Shown here: positions 1 to 5,021 of the stretch, in pieces
How positions within the stretch are numbered: position 1 is the first letter of the stretch
Layout of the letters: every line of letters begins with the position of its first letter
Assembly (NCBI GenBank): GCA_007119405.1
Contig: SKPT01000076.1
Coordinates: forward strand, 1 to 5,387
DNA from: Phycisphaeraceae bacterium
GTDB taxonomy: Bacteria; Planctomycetota; Phycisphaerae; Phycisphaerales; Phycisphaeraceae
Reading direction: 5' to 3'
Length of the DNA stretch: 5,387 nucleotides
Translations under genes and position numbers: made by a program
The notes under the pieces: generated by a model
Databases searched by the model: none
Seen by the model: the letters and a program-made list of their open reading frames with translations, nothing else
What the model was told of the DNA's origin: nothing

Positions 1-808
1 CCTGGCCGACCGCCTCGGCCAGGCCCAGGGCCTGCTCCGGCTCGGGCATGGGCCCGAACGCCTGCCGCGCCAGCTCCACCACCTGCTCGTCGAAGCAGCT
101 CGTGAAGCGCGGGTCGTCGATGAAGCAGCGCCAGCGGTCAAACACCTTCATCTGCTGGGCCCGGCCGTTGTACCGCATCGCGTCGAACGATGAGCCGCCG
201 TTGCACGCCGCGACCTGCTGCACGCCCGTGTCGGTGAAGCTCAGCCCCAGCCGCTCGGCCACCCGCTGGCGATATGCCCGCTCGCGCACCCAGCGGTTGT
301 AGCTGATCATCACCGCTTCATGGCGCAGGCGAAGGTCCCGGCCCAGCCAGGTCCGGGCGTGCTGCTTCCAGATCTGCACGGCGATGCGCGGCGAGATCAC
401 GCACTGGCCCCAGCGCAGGCGCGACGCGAAGAGGTTGTACGGGTCGCGCAGGATCAGCACGTCCACCCGCCGCCGCGACGGCCCGACGAGCGCGTCATGG
501 TCGCGCTCGAACTCCCGGCTGGCCGCGTTGCCCAGGTACGCATCCTCGTGGCTGAAGATCAGCCAATCCTTGTCGCTGAAGCGGGCCGCCGCCTCGGCTT
601 GAAGATCGAAGCCCGGGTAGTTGACGCGGTACGGCCGGCCGTTGTCCATCGGGCGGGCGGTGGCGAAGGGGTTGCACCGGCCTTCGGCGCAGTTGAGCAG
701 GCACACCCGGCCGGGCGCCTGGGCGTAGATCCAGTTCAGGATCGCATGGTTGCCGCTGCGCGACAGGCCGATGACGCGAATCTCCGTGCCATTGACGTGA
801 TCCAGCAT
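1..808 (-). CDS. Sulfotransferase-like P-loop protein (3' end cut by window edge)
   Basis: The minus strand reads open from an ATG at 808-806 to the window edge, giving 269 codons with no stop. Residues 14-23, GLSRSGNHAI, match the 5'-phosphosulfate (PAPS) binding P-loop of sulfotransferases, in a variant with GNH where classical enzymes have GTT. Residues 117-131, VLILRDPYNLFASRL, match the 3'-phosphate binding strand and helix, with R121 and S129 as the expected contacts. The family transfers sulfate from PAPS to a hydroxyl or amine, often on a carbohydrate; the acceptor cannot be read here. There is no signal peptide, so the protein is probably cytoplasmic. The ATG is chosen because it lies 13 codons before the P-loop and has GGAG about 11 nt upstream; the frame stays open to a stop at 914-916 but offers no better start. 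Most of the protein is probably present. It lies 189 bp downstream of the hydrolase gene on the same strand. Confidence 0.83.
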   Translation of the reverse strand, partial: MLDHVNGTEIRVIGLSRSGNHAILNWIYAQAPGRVCLLNCAEGRCNPFATARPMDNGRPYRVNYPGFDLQAEAAARFSDKDWLIFSHEDAYLGNAASREFERDHDALVGPSRRRVDVLILRDPYNLFASRLRWGQCVISPRIAVQIWKQHARTWLGRDLRLRHEAVMISYNRWVRERAYRQRVAERLGLSFTDTGVQQVAACNGGSSFDAMRYNGRAQQMKVFDRWRCFIDDPRFTSCFDEQVVELARQAFGPMPEPEQALGLAEAVGQ

Positions 809-904
809 TCCAGGGCAGGCTCCGCGGGCGTGCAGGCAGAGGCTCCACCGCCGCCGACGACGGTGGCATGCTTCTGCTAAGGGATTAATCCAGCAGTGGT
901 TACG

Positions 905-943
905 TGAGATATTCTAACCCCGCCAGCTTCAGGCTCCACGGGG
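905..943 (-). promoter_or_regulatory. Weak hairpin followed by a -10-like TAGAAT
   Basis: In the 189-bp gap between two minus-strand genes, CCCCG (918-922) pairs with CGGGG (939-943), with a small inner AGC/GCT stem. On the minus strand it is followed directly by TTAGAATATC. This can be read as a poor terminator for the hydrolase gene (there is no U tract) or as a -10 box TAGAAT (916-911, 5 of 6 matches to TATAAT) for the sulfotransferase gene. No acceptable -35 lies 17 nt upstream. Both readings are weak. Confidence 0.25.
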
Positions 944-997
944 CGCCGGATTCGCGCAACCACCGTCGGGAGCGGGATGAGCCACGCGCACCAGCCC

Positions 998-1996
998 CTA
1001 CCCCCGCGCCACCGCCGCGACGGCGGGTTGCGGCGGTGTGGGGCGATCGGCGTGCTCCGGCTGCGCCTCGCCGGCCAGCAGCCGGGCAAAGCGCTCGAAC
1101 GCCGGCTTGGGCCGACCCCCGGCCGTGACCAGCCCCAGGTGGTACTCATTCTCGTCGACGTGGAAGCCCTCGATCGCCTCCCGCCGTGGGTCCAGGTCGA
1201 TCAGGCTGTACCAGTAGAGGCGGGGCACCGGCGCCGACGCGGCCAGGCTCAGTCGCCGGGCCTGGAGCTCGTGCCGCCCGAGGCGCGCCCGGGCCGCGTC
1301 CCACGTCGCCAGCCCCGTCTCGGTGACCCAGATGGGTCTGCCCCCGGCCGCCGACGCCGCCCGCGCGATCTTCTCAGGCCAGCCGTGCCACGTCTCGTAG
1401 CAGTCCCAGGAGGGGGCGTCGCGCCACCACATCTCGGGAAAGGCGTGGATCGCCACGACGTCCACCGCCTCCAGCGCTCCGTCGCGGCTCAGCCGCCGCA
1501 GCCAGTCCGCGTCGACGGGGATCATTCCCCCGAGCACCGTCGGCATGCCGTGGTCACGGGCCACCGCCCCGGCCGCGGCCACCATCCGCGCAAAGCGCGA
1601 CCAGGTCGGGTCGAAGCGGTTGAAGTCCCACTTGTAGAGGTTGTTGGGCTCGTTCCACAGCTCGATGGCGGCGATCTGCCGGCCCCACGTCTCGATCACC
1701 TGCCCGATGAACGCCGCGTAATCCTCCAGCCGGCGCGGCGGGCTGGCGCAGCAGCCGCCGACGCTGATCGACGGCGGCGTATGCCAGACGGACACCAGCA
1801 GCTCGAAGCCCGCGTCGTGGAGCGTGCGCAGCAGCCAGTCGTGCCACGCCTGGCCGCGCGGCCGATGGAAGTCGGCCCAGGAGATGCCCGTGCGCACGTG
1901 GCGCACGCCCAGCTCCTGCATCAGCCGCACCGCCCGGCGCACGTCCTCGTGGGCGCGGTAGTGGAACCACTGGCAGATGCCCAGCTTCTCGAGCAT
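998..1996 (-). CDS. Glycoside hydrolase of clan GH-A type (TIM barrel), family not assigned
   Basis: A 332-residue protein with the hallmarks of clan GH-A retaining glycosidases. Residues 112-118, ELWNEPN, hold the general acid/base E116 at the end of strand 4. Residues 221-228, PIWVTETG, hold the nucleophile E226 at the end of strand 7. Strand-like segments surround them: VRTGISW (34-40), LLVSVWHTPPS (67-77), VDVVAIHAFP (178-187) and LYWYSLIDLDP (260-270). The layout recalls the GH5/GH39/GH42 group, but I cannot choose a family or substrate. With no signal peptide it should act in the cytoplasm. The tail after about residue 310 is rich in proline and alanine and looks disordered. The frame opens 49 codons further upstream (to 2143), but that stretch is arginine-rich and is the translation of palindromic repeats at 2070-2149, so I take the ATG at 1996, where MLEKLGICQWFHY begins the barrel. 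No clear Shine-Dalgarno precedes it. The sulfotransferase gene follows on the same strand. Confidence 0.87.
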   Translation of the reverse strand: MLEKLGICQWFHYRAHEDVRRAVRLMQELGVRHVRTGISWADFHRPRGQAWHDWLLRTLHDAGFELLVSVWHTPPSISVGGCCASPPRRLEDYAAFIGQVIETWGRQIAAIELWNEPNNLYKWDFNRFDPTWSRFARMVAAAGAVARDHGMPTVLGGMIPVDADWLRRLSRDGALEAVDVVAIHAFPEMWWRDAPSWDCYETWHGWPEKIARAASAAGGRPIWVTETGLATWDAARARLGRHELQARRLSLAASAPVPRLYWYSLIDLDPRREAIEGFHVDENEYHLGLVTAGGRPKPAFERFARLLAGEAQPEHADRPTPPQPAVAAVARG

Positions 1997-2069
1997 GGCG
2001 GTGGGCCTGATACGTGTTCGCCTTGGCCTTGGTCGACCATTGGAAGGTTGGCTGAATCCCCGAGCCGTG

Positions 2070-2103
2070 GGGTGCCACGGCTTGTCCCGGAGGGCAAGCC
2101 GTG
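2070..2103. repeat. Palindromic repeat, CACGGCTTG type, copy 1
   Basis: CACGGCTTG (2076-2084) is inverted as CAAGCCGTG (2095-2103). Inside, CCC and GGG extend the stem past one bulged T to a GGA loop. The left edge carries the shared 9-mer GGGTGCCAC (2070-2078). Confidence 0.8.
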
Positions 2104-2119
2104 CGTTTGTCGACGATCG

Positions 2120-2149
2120 CACGACTTGCCGCCTGGCGGTCAAGCCGTG
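2120..2149. repeat. Palindromic repeat, CACGGCTTG type, degenerate copy 2
   Basis: CACG-a-CTTG-CCG (2120-2131) pairs with CGG-t-CAAG-c-CGTG (2137-2149) around a CCTGG loop, with one mismatch and one bulge. It lies 16 bp beyond copy 1. Its reverse complement begins CACGGCTTG, like copy 1, so the two are related members of one class. Confidence 0.65.
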
Positions 2150-2179
2150 ACACCCTCAGTGAATCCGACCCGGATAAAG

Positions 2180-2208
2180 CCAACCATTCAGAGATTCATG
2201 AATGTTGG
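2180..2208. repeat. Imperfect hairpin around a 10-bp palindrome
   Basis: CCAAC-c-ATTC (2180-2189) is inverted as GAATGTTGG (2200-2208) with one bulge. The right part overlaps the palindrome ATTCATGAAT (2194-2203). It is unlike the other repeats in base composition (AT-rich). Its role is unknown. Confidence 0.4.
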
Positions 2209-2223
2209 GGGCGCCGGCAGGGC

Positions 2224-2263
2224 GGGTGCCACTGACAAGCGCAGTCCGTGGAGCTTGTCAGTG
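2224..2263. repeat. Palindromic repeat, CACTGACAAGC type, copy 1
   Basis: CACTGACAAGC (2230-2240) is perfectly inverted as GCTTGTCAGTG (2253-2263) with a 12-nt loop. The left edge has GGGTGCCAC (2224-2232); the right edge has lost the matching GTGGCACCC. It lies 75 bp beyond the lipoprotein stop, so it could form at the 3' end of that transcript. Confidence 0.85.
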
Positions 2264-2338
2264 CTCTGCGGGTGGAGCAATGGCGAGGCCGCGGCGGCCT
2301 TTCAAGCCCGACGGCCCGCCGACCGCCCCCTGGTTCGC

Positions 2339-2542
2339 TCAGTCCGCGGCGTCCTGAACCTCCTCGCCGACGTCCTCGACACCTTCGCCGACCTCTTGGC
2401 CGGCGTGCTCGATGTCCTCGCCGACGCCCTCGCCCGTCTCGCAGCCGCCGAGCATCGCCATGCCCAGGCCCAGGGCCAGCGCCAGGCAAAGCGTCGCCAG
2501 CTTCGCCCACCACAGATCTGCCACCGCTCGCATCGTCCGCAT
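2339..2542 (-). CDS. Small entericidin-like lipoprotein
   Basis: A 67-residue protein. Residues 1-33 form a lipoprotein signal peptide: arginines near the start (MRTMR), a hydrophobic run LATLCLALALGLGMAM, then the lipobox LGGC with the lipidated cysteine at C34. The 34-residue mature part begins CETGEGVGEDIEHAGQEV, which follows the entericidin pattern (C-x-T-x-E-G-x-G-x-D-I-x-x-A-G). A second, similar acidic stretch, GEGVEDVGEEVQDAAD, follows. The mature chain has no lysine or arginine and about 13 acidic residues, and should be an amphipathic helix tethered to a membrane. The entericidin pair of enteric bacteria is described as a toxin/antidote lipoprotein pair; only one such gene is present here, and many bacteria carry single copies of unknown role. 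An upstream in-frame ATG at 2575 exists, but the ATG at 2542 puts the positive charges right at the signal peptide start and has GGAG/AAGGA-like sequence 4-11 nt upstream. Confidence 0.75.
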   Translation of the reverse strand: MRTMRAVADLWWAKLATLCLALALGLGMAMLGGCETGEGVGEDIEHAGQEVGEGVEDVGEEVQDAAD

Positions 2543-2710
2543 CACGCTCCATCCTTCCCCGCAGCCCGGGCCCATCCGGCAACGCAGCGTAGCGCGGCCG
2601 GGGGTCGACGATCAACCGGAATTGGCAAGGATGTGCGCGAGACGGCTCACCGCCGCGGATGCCGCTGGCGGCTTGCCGGGGGCACCTGAAAATGGTGGCG
2701 GGGGACGGGC

Positions 2711-2746
2711 TGTAGCCACGGGTGCAGCGCCGCGGGACCCGTGGTT
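2711..2746. repeat. Palindromic repeat, TGTAGCCACGGGT type, copy 1
   Basis: CCACGGGT (2716-2723) is inverted as ACCCGTGG (2737-2744); A-T and G-T pairs extend the stem outward. The loop is GCAGCGCCGCGGG. The same sequence recurs in opposite orientation at 2831-2866. Confidence 0.8.
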
Positions 2747-2794
2747 GTCACGAATGAACGAACTCCGCGGCGGCAGGGTGCGTCAACGCCGCCT

Positions 2795-2811
2795 CTGCCC
2801 CGCCGGGGCAG
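2795..2811. repeat. GC-rich hairpin
   Basis: CTGCCCC (2795-2801) pairs with GGGGCAG (2805-2811) around a GCC loop. A related hairpin, CGCCCC-TGCC-GGGGCG, lies at 2873-2888. Neither has a T tract after it. Confidence 0.6.
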
Positions 2812-2830
2812 GTTGATCCATGGCCACGCT

Positions 2831-2866
2831 TACCACGGGTTCCGCTGCGCTCCACCCGTGGCTACA
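2831..2866. repeat. Palindromic repeat, TGTAGCCACGGGT type, copy 2 (inverted)
   Basis: CCACGGGT (2833-2840) is inverted as ACCCGTGG (2854-2861). Read on the minus strand, this copy matches copy 1 at 2711 with three substitutions over about 33 bases. The outer 13-mers TGTAGCCACGGGT (2711-2723) and ACCCGTGGCTACA (2854-2866) are perfect inverses of each other. Confidence 0.8.
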
Positions 2867-2872
2867 ACCCTT

Positions 2873-2888
2873 CGCCCCTGCCGGGGCG
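2873..2888. repeat. GC-rich hairpin with TGCC loop
   Basis: CGCCCC (2873-2878) pairs with GGGGCG (2883-2888). It follows the preceding palindrome by only 6 bp and resembles the hairpin at 2795-2811. Confidence 0.55.
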
Positions 2889-2899
2889 CTGCCGGAGGG

Positions 2900-2925
2900 C
2901 CTTCGCAAAGATGGCATTTGCAAGG
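2900..2925. repeat. Hairpin CCTT-GCAAA / TTTGC-AAGG
   Basis: CCTT-c-GCAAA (2900-2909) pairs with TTTGCAAGG (2917-2925), with one bulged C and a 7-nt loop. Its sequence is unrelated to the neighbouring classes. Confidence 0.55.
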
Positions 2926-2949
2926 TGGATGGGCTTCGGTGCGCCTGGG

Positions 2950-2978
2950 CACTGGCGGACAAGCCGCCAGTGGCACCC
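2950..2978. repeat. Palindromic repeat, CACTGGCGG type
   Basis: CACTGGCGG (2950-2958) is perfectly inverted as CCGCCAGTG (2964-2972) around an ACAAG loop. The right edge is the shared 9-mer GTGGCACCC (2970-2978). Confidence 0.8.
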
Positions 2979-3009
2979 CGATCAGGGCACGTCGCATCCG
3001 CTACTCATG

Positions 3010-3053
3010 TCCGCACGGACAAGCTCCGCGGACTCCGCTTGTCAGTGGCACCC
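3010..3053. repeat. Palindromic repeat, CACTGACAAGC type, copy 2
   Basis: GACAAGC (3018-3024) is inverted as GCTTGTC (3037-3043), with the palindrome TCCGCGGA (3025-3032) in the loop. The right edge is GTGGCACCC (3045-3053). Over 44 bases it matches 5080-5123 with only three substitutions, and its right arm is a perfect 17-bp inverse of 2224-2240. Confidence 0.85.
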
Positions 3054-3057
3054 ATTC

Positions 3058-3098
3058 TGTGGATCCGGGAATCACGCGTTGTGTGGGTCCGGGAATCA
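3058..3098. repeat. Tandem direct repeat, two units, period 24 bp
   Basis: A 17-base unit at 3058-3074 (TGTGGATCCGGGAATCA) recurs at 3082-3098 with one change (A to G at the sixth base). The 7 bp between them are not repeated. It starts 5 bp after the palindrome ending at 3053. Confidence 0.75.
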
Positions 3099-3099
3099 G

Positions 3100-3168
3100 G
3101 ATCGGGATCGCGCTCCGGGTCGGGTCATCACCCGCCCGATCTTTCGGGCCGGATCGTATTTTCCGGCC
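3100..3168. repeat. Chain of three short hairpins upstream of the DUF2267 gene
   Basis: Three stems follow without gaps: CGGGT-CATC-ACCCG (3121-3134), CCCGA-TCTT-TCGGG (3135-3148) and GGCCGGA / TCCGGCC (3147-3153 with 3162-3168). An alternative outer stem GATCGGG (3100-3106) / CCCGATC (3135-3141) would enclose the first and exclude the second. The chain ends 88 bp before the DUF2267 start. It could be a terminator-like block for reads coming from the left, or part of a long leader. Confidence 0.5.
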
Positions 3169-3256
3169 GGGCCTTGTTTGTCGCAGCCCGCGGCGCGAGC
3201 ATTACAAGGAGCCACGACTCGCGATCACGATTCTGCCTGCATCAGCGAGGTGAGAC

Positions 3257-3691
3257 ATGACCACGCGACACGTGGCCGTCTTTGATTCGACATTGCAGAA
3301 AACGCACCAGTGGCTGGAGGAGCTTGCGCGTATTGGTCCTTATGACGACGAGTCGCAGGCCTACACCGCCCTGCGCGTGGTGCTGCACGCCCTGCGTGAT
3401 CGGCTGATGCCGGAGGAGGCGGTGCATCTCGGGGCGCAGTTGCCGATGCTGATCCGCGGCTTCTACTACGAGGGGTGGAACCCGTCGCGCACGCCGCGCA
3501 GCGATCTTGGCGGCGAGCGGCCGTTCGTCGAGCACGTCCAGCACGAGCTGCGCAACGCGGCGGCGGGCATCGACCCTCGCCATGCCGTGGAGTCGGTGTT
3601 CCGGCTGCTCAGCGCGCACGTGACGCGCGGCGAGATCCAGGATGTGCGCCAGCAACTGCCGCGTGAGCTTCAGCGTCTCTGGCCGAGCTGA
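3257..3691 (+). CDS. DUF2267 domain protein
   Basis: A 144-residue, all-helical soluble protein. Residues 35-74 give the pattern of DUF2267: AYTALRVVLHALRDRLMPEE followed by AVHLGAQLPMLIRGFYYEGW. The second half repeats the theme more loosely, with AVESVFRLLSAHVTRGEI (110-127) and DVRQQLPRELQRLWP (129-143), as expected for a domain made of two related helical halves. The biochemical function of DUF2267 is not known to me. There is no signal peptide or membrane segment. The ATG has a good GAGG at 3247-3250, 6 nt upstream. No convincing promoter is seen; the 88 bp before the gene follow a chain of hairpins. The next gene starts 86 bp downstream with its own promoter, so this looks like a single-gene unit. 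Confidence 0.88.
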   Translation: MTTRHVAVFDSTLQKTHQWLEELARIGPYDDESQAYTALRVVLHALRDRLMPEEAVHLGAQLPMLIRGFYYEGWNPSRTPRSDLGGERPFVEHVQHELRNAAAGIDPRHAVESVFRLLSAHVTRGEIQDVRQQLPRELQRLWPS

Positions 3692-3717
3692 GGCGGTCGG
3701 CGCGCCCGCACACGGCT

Positions 3718-3746
3718 TTGGCCAGCTTCCGCGGGGCGGTTATCAT
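3718..3746 (+). promoter_or_regulatory. Sigma70-like promoter of the cyclotransferase gene
   Basis: TTGGCC (3718-3723, 4 of 6 to TTGACA), a 17-nt spacer, then TATCAT (3741-3746, 5 of 6 to TATAAT). Transcription would start near 3753, about 25 nt before the ATG at 3778 and just ahead of the ribosome binding site. It excludes the longer in-frame starts at 3718 and 3745. Confidence 0.6.
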
Positions 3747-3765
3747 GGCCGATGACCGCCGACCC

Positions 3766-3770
3766 GGGAG
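3766..3770 (+). promoter_or_regulatory. Ribosome binding site that decides the 3778 start
   Basis: GGGAG lies 7 nt before the ATG at 3778. The in-frame ATGs at 3718 and 3745 have no such site and overlap the promoter. Confidence 0.6.
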
Positions 3771-3777
3771 CGCGCAG

Positions 3778-4308
3778 ATGATTCACGTTTTCGGCTATGG
3801 CTCGCTCATGTGCCCGGACAGCGCCAACGTCACGCTTGGCAGGGCCCAGCCGCCCGGCGCGATGCACGCGGCGACGCTCCGGGGGTACCGCCGGCTGTGG
3901 AACGTGGTGACCCGGCGGCAGTTTGTCGAGGACGATGAGCCCGCGCCGGTGATCGTGCTGGGCATCGAGCCGGCGGCGGGTGCGAGCATGGTGGGCACGG
4001 TGTTCGAGCTTCACGACGACGCCGAGCTGGCCCGCCTGGACGAGCGCGAGTGGTGCTACGACCGGATCGAGGTCACGTCGGCCGTTACGCCGCGATTCGC
4101 GGGCACGGTCTACACCTACCTGCCCAGGCCGGAGCACACGCGCATCCCCGAGGGCGCGGTGATCGCCCGCAGCTACGTGGACACCGTGATGCGCGGCTGC
4201 CGGTTGCAGGGGGAGGCGTTCATCCGCCGGTATCACGAGACGACGATCGCCCCGCACTGGCCCATCCGCGAGGGTGAGACGAGGCGCGTCGCCCGGGCGT
4301 CGCGGTGA
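3778..4308 (+). CDS. Gamma-glutamylcyclotransferase-like protein (GGCT/AIG2 fold)
   Basis: A 176-residue protein beginning MIHVFGYGSLMCPDSANVTL. The YGSL motif (residues 7-10) at the end of the first strand is the substrate-binding loop of the gamma-glutamylcyclotransferase family. LDEREWCYDRIEV (87-99) fits the second family signature, with E91 the likely catalytic acid. VYTYLP (111-116) fits a later core strand. Family members release 5-oxoproline from gamma-glutamyl amines or peptides, but many bacterial homologues have unknown substrates, so only the fold and probable chemistry can be claimed. The length is normal for the family. No signal peptide is present. A promoter at 3718-3746 and GGGAG at 3766-3770 support this start. 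The gene ends 28 bp from the stop of the convergent HTH gene, across a G-rich spacer. Confidence 0.86.
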   Translation: MIHVFGYGSLMCPDSANVTLGRAQPPGAMHAATLRGYRRLWNVVTRRQFVEDDEPAPVIVLGIEPAAGASMVGTVFELHDDAELARLDEREWCYDRIEVTSAVTPRFAGTVYTYLPRPEHTRIPEGAVIARSYVDTVMRGCRLQGEAFIRRYHETTIAPHWPIREGETRRVARASR

Positions 4309-4336
4309 GGCGATGGGCGGGCGGACGGGGCGGGGG
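4309..4336 (+). other. G-rich convergent gap with a G-quadruplex-type pattern
   Basis: The 28 bp between two convergent stop codons have G runs at 4315-4317, 4319-4321, 4327-4330 and 4332-4336, with loops of 1, 5 and 1 nt. This fits the usual G3+N1-7 rule for a four-stranded G structure on the plus strand. No ordinary hairpin-plus-T-tract terminator is present for either gene. Confidence 0.5.
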
Positions 4337-4771
4337 CTATTGCAGCAGTTCCAGGCGCTTGTGCGCCTCGCGTTTGCCGAGGTTGCGCACCTGGGCCCAG
4401 GCGGCGAGCTGCTGCTGTCGCGGGTTGGTCTTGCCGTTTTCCCAGTTGTAGATGGTCAACCCGGAGACGCCGACGAGCCGGCCGTAGTCCTCCTGCGACA
4501 GGCCGAGCTTGCCGCGATGTGATCGGAGCCATTTTGGTGAGAAGCGTACGCGTTGCGTGCCGTTGGCCGGGGGCTGCTGCGCGACGCGCTTCTGCTCCTG
4601 TCGGCGCAGGAAGGCGAGCTCGCGCGTCAGTTCCGTGACCTGGCGTTTCAGTGCGGCGATGTCGCGGCGGTAACGGGCCGAATCATCACGGAGCTTCTGG
4701 TTCTCCGCACGAATTTCCGAGCGTGCCAGGCGGCGAATTTCGGTTTTGAGCGTCTGAGCGAGATCGGGCAT
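4337..4771 (-). CDS. DNA-binding protein: N-terminal coiled coil plus XRE-type HTH
   Basis: A 144-residue basic protein. Residues 1-62 are charged and helical; about 24-62 (ENQKLRDDSARYRRDIAALK onward through ELTRELAFLRRQEQKR) have coiled-coil spacing and should dimerise the protein. A short linker with QQPPANG follows. Residues 78-131 form a Cro/C1-type helix-turn-helix: WLRSHRGKLGLSQEDYGRLV with recognition region GVSGLTIYNWENGKTNPR, the E-x-G-x-x-x-P ending being typical of the XRE family. The target is unknown. The ATG at 4771 has AAGGA 7 nt upstream. A TATAAT box at 4813-4808 and an inverted repeat at 4782-4814 lie just before the gene, so repression of its own transcription is plausible. 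The gene converges with the cyclotransferase gene. I recall similar coiled-coil/HTH proteins as common in planctomycetes; that is memory, not a search. Confidence 0.85.
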   Translation of the reverse strand: MPDLAQTLKTEIRRLARSEIRAENQKLRDDSARYRRDIAALKRQVTELTRELAFLRRQEQKRVAQQPPANGTQRVRFSPKWLRSHRGKLGLSQEDYGRLVGVSGLTIYNWENGKTNPRQQQLAAWAQVRNLGKREAHKRLELLQ

Positions 4772-4781
4772 GGACGGTTCC

Positions 4782-4814
4782 TTAAAATGCGGATCAGGTC
4801 AAGCCGCATTATAA
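4782..4814. promoter_or_regulatory. Dyad over the promoter and leader of the HTH gene (candidate operator)
   Basis: TTAAAATGCGG (4782-4792) is inverted as CCGCATTATAA (4804-4814), 10 of 11 bases matching, with an 11-nt spacer. Half-sites are 22 bp apart, about two helical turns. On the minus strand the upstream arm covers the -10 box, and the downstream arm touches the AAGGA ribosome binding site (4783-4779). It could be a dimer binding site, most simply for the HTH protein itself, or an RNA hairpin. Confidence 0.5.
4808..4813 (-). promoter_or_regulatory. -10 box TATAAT of the HTH gene
   Basis: On the minus strand 4813-4808 reads TATAAT, a perfect match, in one of the few AT-rich patches of the window. 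Transcription would start about 7 bp further on, giving a leader near 30 nt. The sequence 17 nt upstream is CCGCCC, so there is no -35; an activator or another sigma factor may be needed. Confidence 0.5.
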
Positions 4815-4877
4815 TACGAATTTAAGTCCGGGGCGGCCGGTGTCGCGGCTCAAGTTGGAGGGCGTGAGTGAGAAGTC

Positions 4878-4898
4878 GCCCTGTGGGTGCCACAGGGC
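4878..4898. repeat. Palindromic repeat, GCCCTGTGG type
   Basis: GCCCTGTGG (4878-4886) is perfectly inverted as CCACAGGGC (4890-4898) around a GTG loop. The shared 9-mer GGGTGCCAC lies across the tip (4885-4893). Confidence 0.75.
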
Positions 4899-4946
4899 AG
4901 GCCGAAGGCTGCGATGTGCGATGCCTGGAGCAGACAGCATCCCGGG

Positions 4947-4964
4947 CGGTGCGGTGTGGCACCG
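4947..4964. repeat. Small hairpin CGGTGC / GCACCG
   Basis: CGGTGC (4947-4952) pairs with GCACCG (4959-4964) around a 6-nt loop. It carries TGGCACC, close to the shared repeat edge, so it may be a worn member of the family. Confidence 0.45.
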
Positions 4965-5021
4965 ACGAGGCGCTGCGATTAATTGCAACGCGCATCTGAG
5001 CATCTTCAGTCCGATCGTCGC

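Larger units (their letters stand above)
1997..2338. other. Gene-free 342-bp interval
   Basis: This stretch separates the hydrolase start from the lipoprotein stop, both on the minus strand. It holds the palindromes at 2070-2103, 2120-2149, 2180-2208 and 2224-2263, plus a 10-bp palindrome TGGTCGACCA at 2030-2039 about 35 bp before the hydrolase ATG. I see no convincing promoter for the hydrolase and no gene. Confidence 0.6.
2543..3256. other. Gene-free 714-bp interval packed with palindromes
   Basis: This lies between the divergently transcribed lipoprotein and DUF2267 genes and must hold both promoters. From 2543 to 2710 I see no clear element. From 2711 to 3168 palindromes follow one another almost without a gap. 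Several open frames cross the region, but they are translations of repeats and resemble no protein I know. No convincing -35/-10 pair was found for either gene. Confidence 0.6.

Noticed and set aside
495..869. 124-codon minus-strand open frame
   Set aside because: It overlaps the sulfotransferase-like gene in another frame and lacks any motif; the frame starting at 808 carries both sulfotransferase signatures.
2030..2039. TGGTCGACCA as an operator for the hydrolase
   Set aside because: A single 10-bp palindrome without a nearby promoter; chance occurrence in GC-rich DNA is easy.
1997..2143. 49-codon N-terminal extension of the hydrolase
   Set aside because: It is the translation of the palindromes at 2070-2149, is arginine-rich and unlike any leader, and the barrel starts cleanly at 1996.
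977..2689. 570-codon open frame on the plus strand
   Set aside because: It is antisense to the hydrolase and to part of the lipoprotein gene, is very rich in R, P and A, and has no recognisable domain. It is a shadow caused by high GC content.
2070..3053. CRISPR array
   Set aside because: The repeats differ in stem sequence, orientation and spacing, with no regular repeat-spacer pattern.
3178..3206. TTGTCG-17-ATTACA as a promoter for the DUF2267 gene
   Set aside because: The -10 match is only 2 of 6, so the correct spacing alone does not support it.
2741..3285. Three overlapping plus-strand open frames (2741-3253, 2820-3260, 2911-3285)
   Set aside because: They run through the palindrome cluster and their peptides are repeat translations without ribosome binding sites or known domains.
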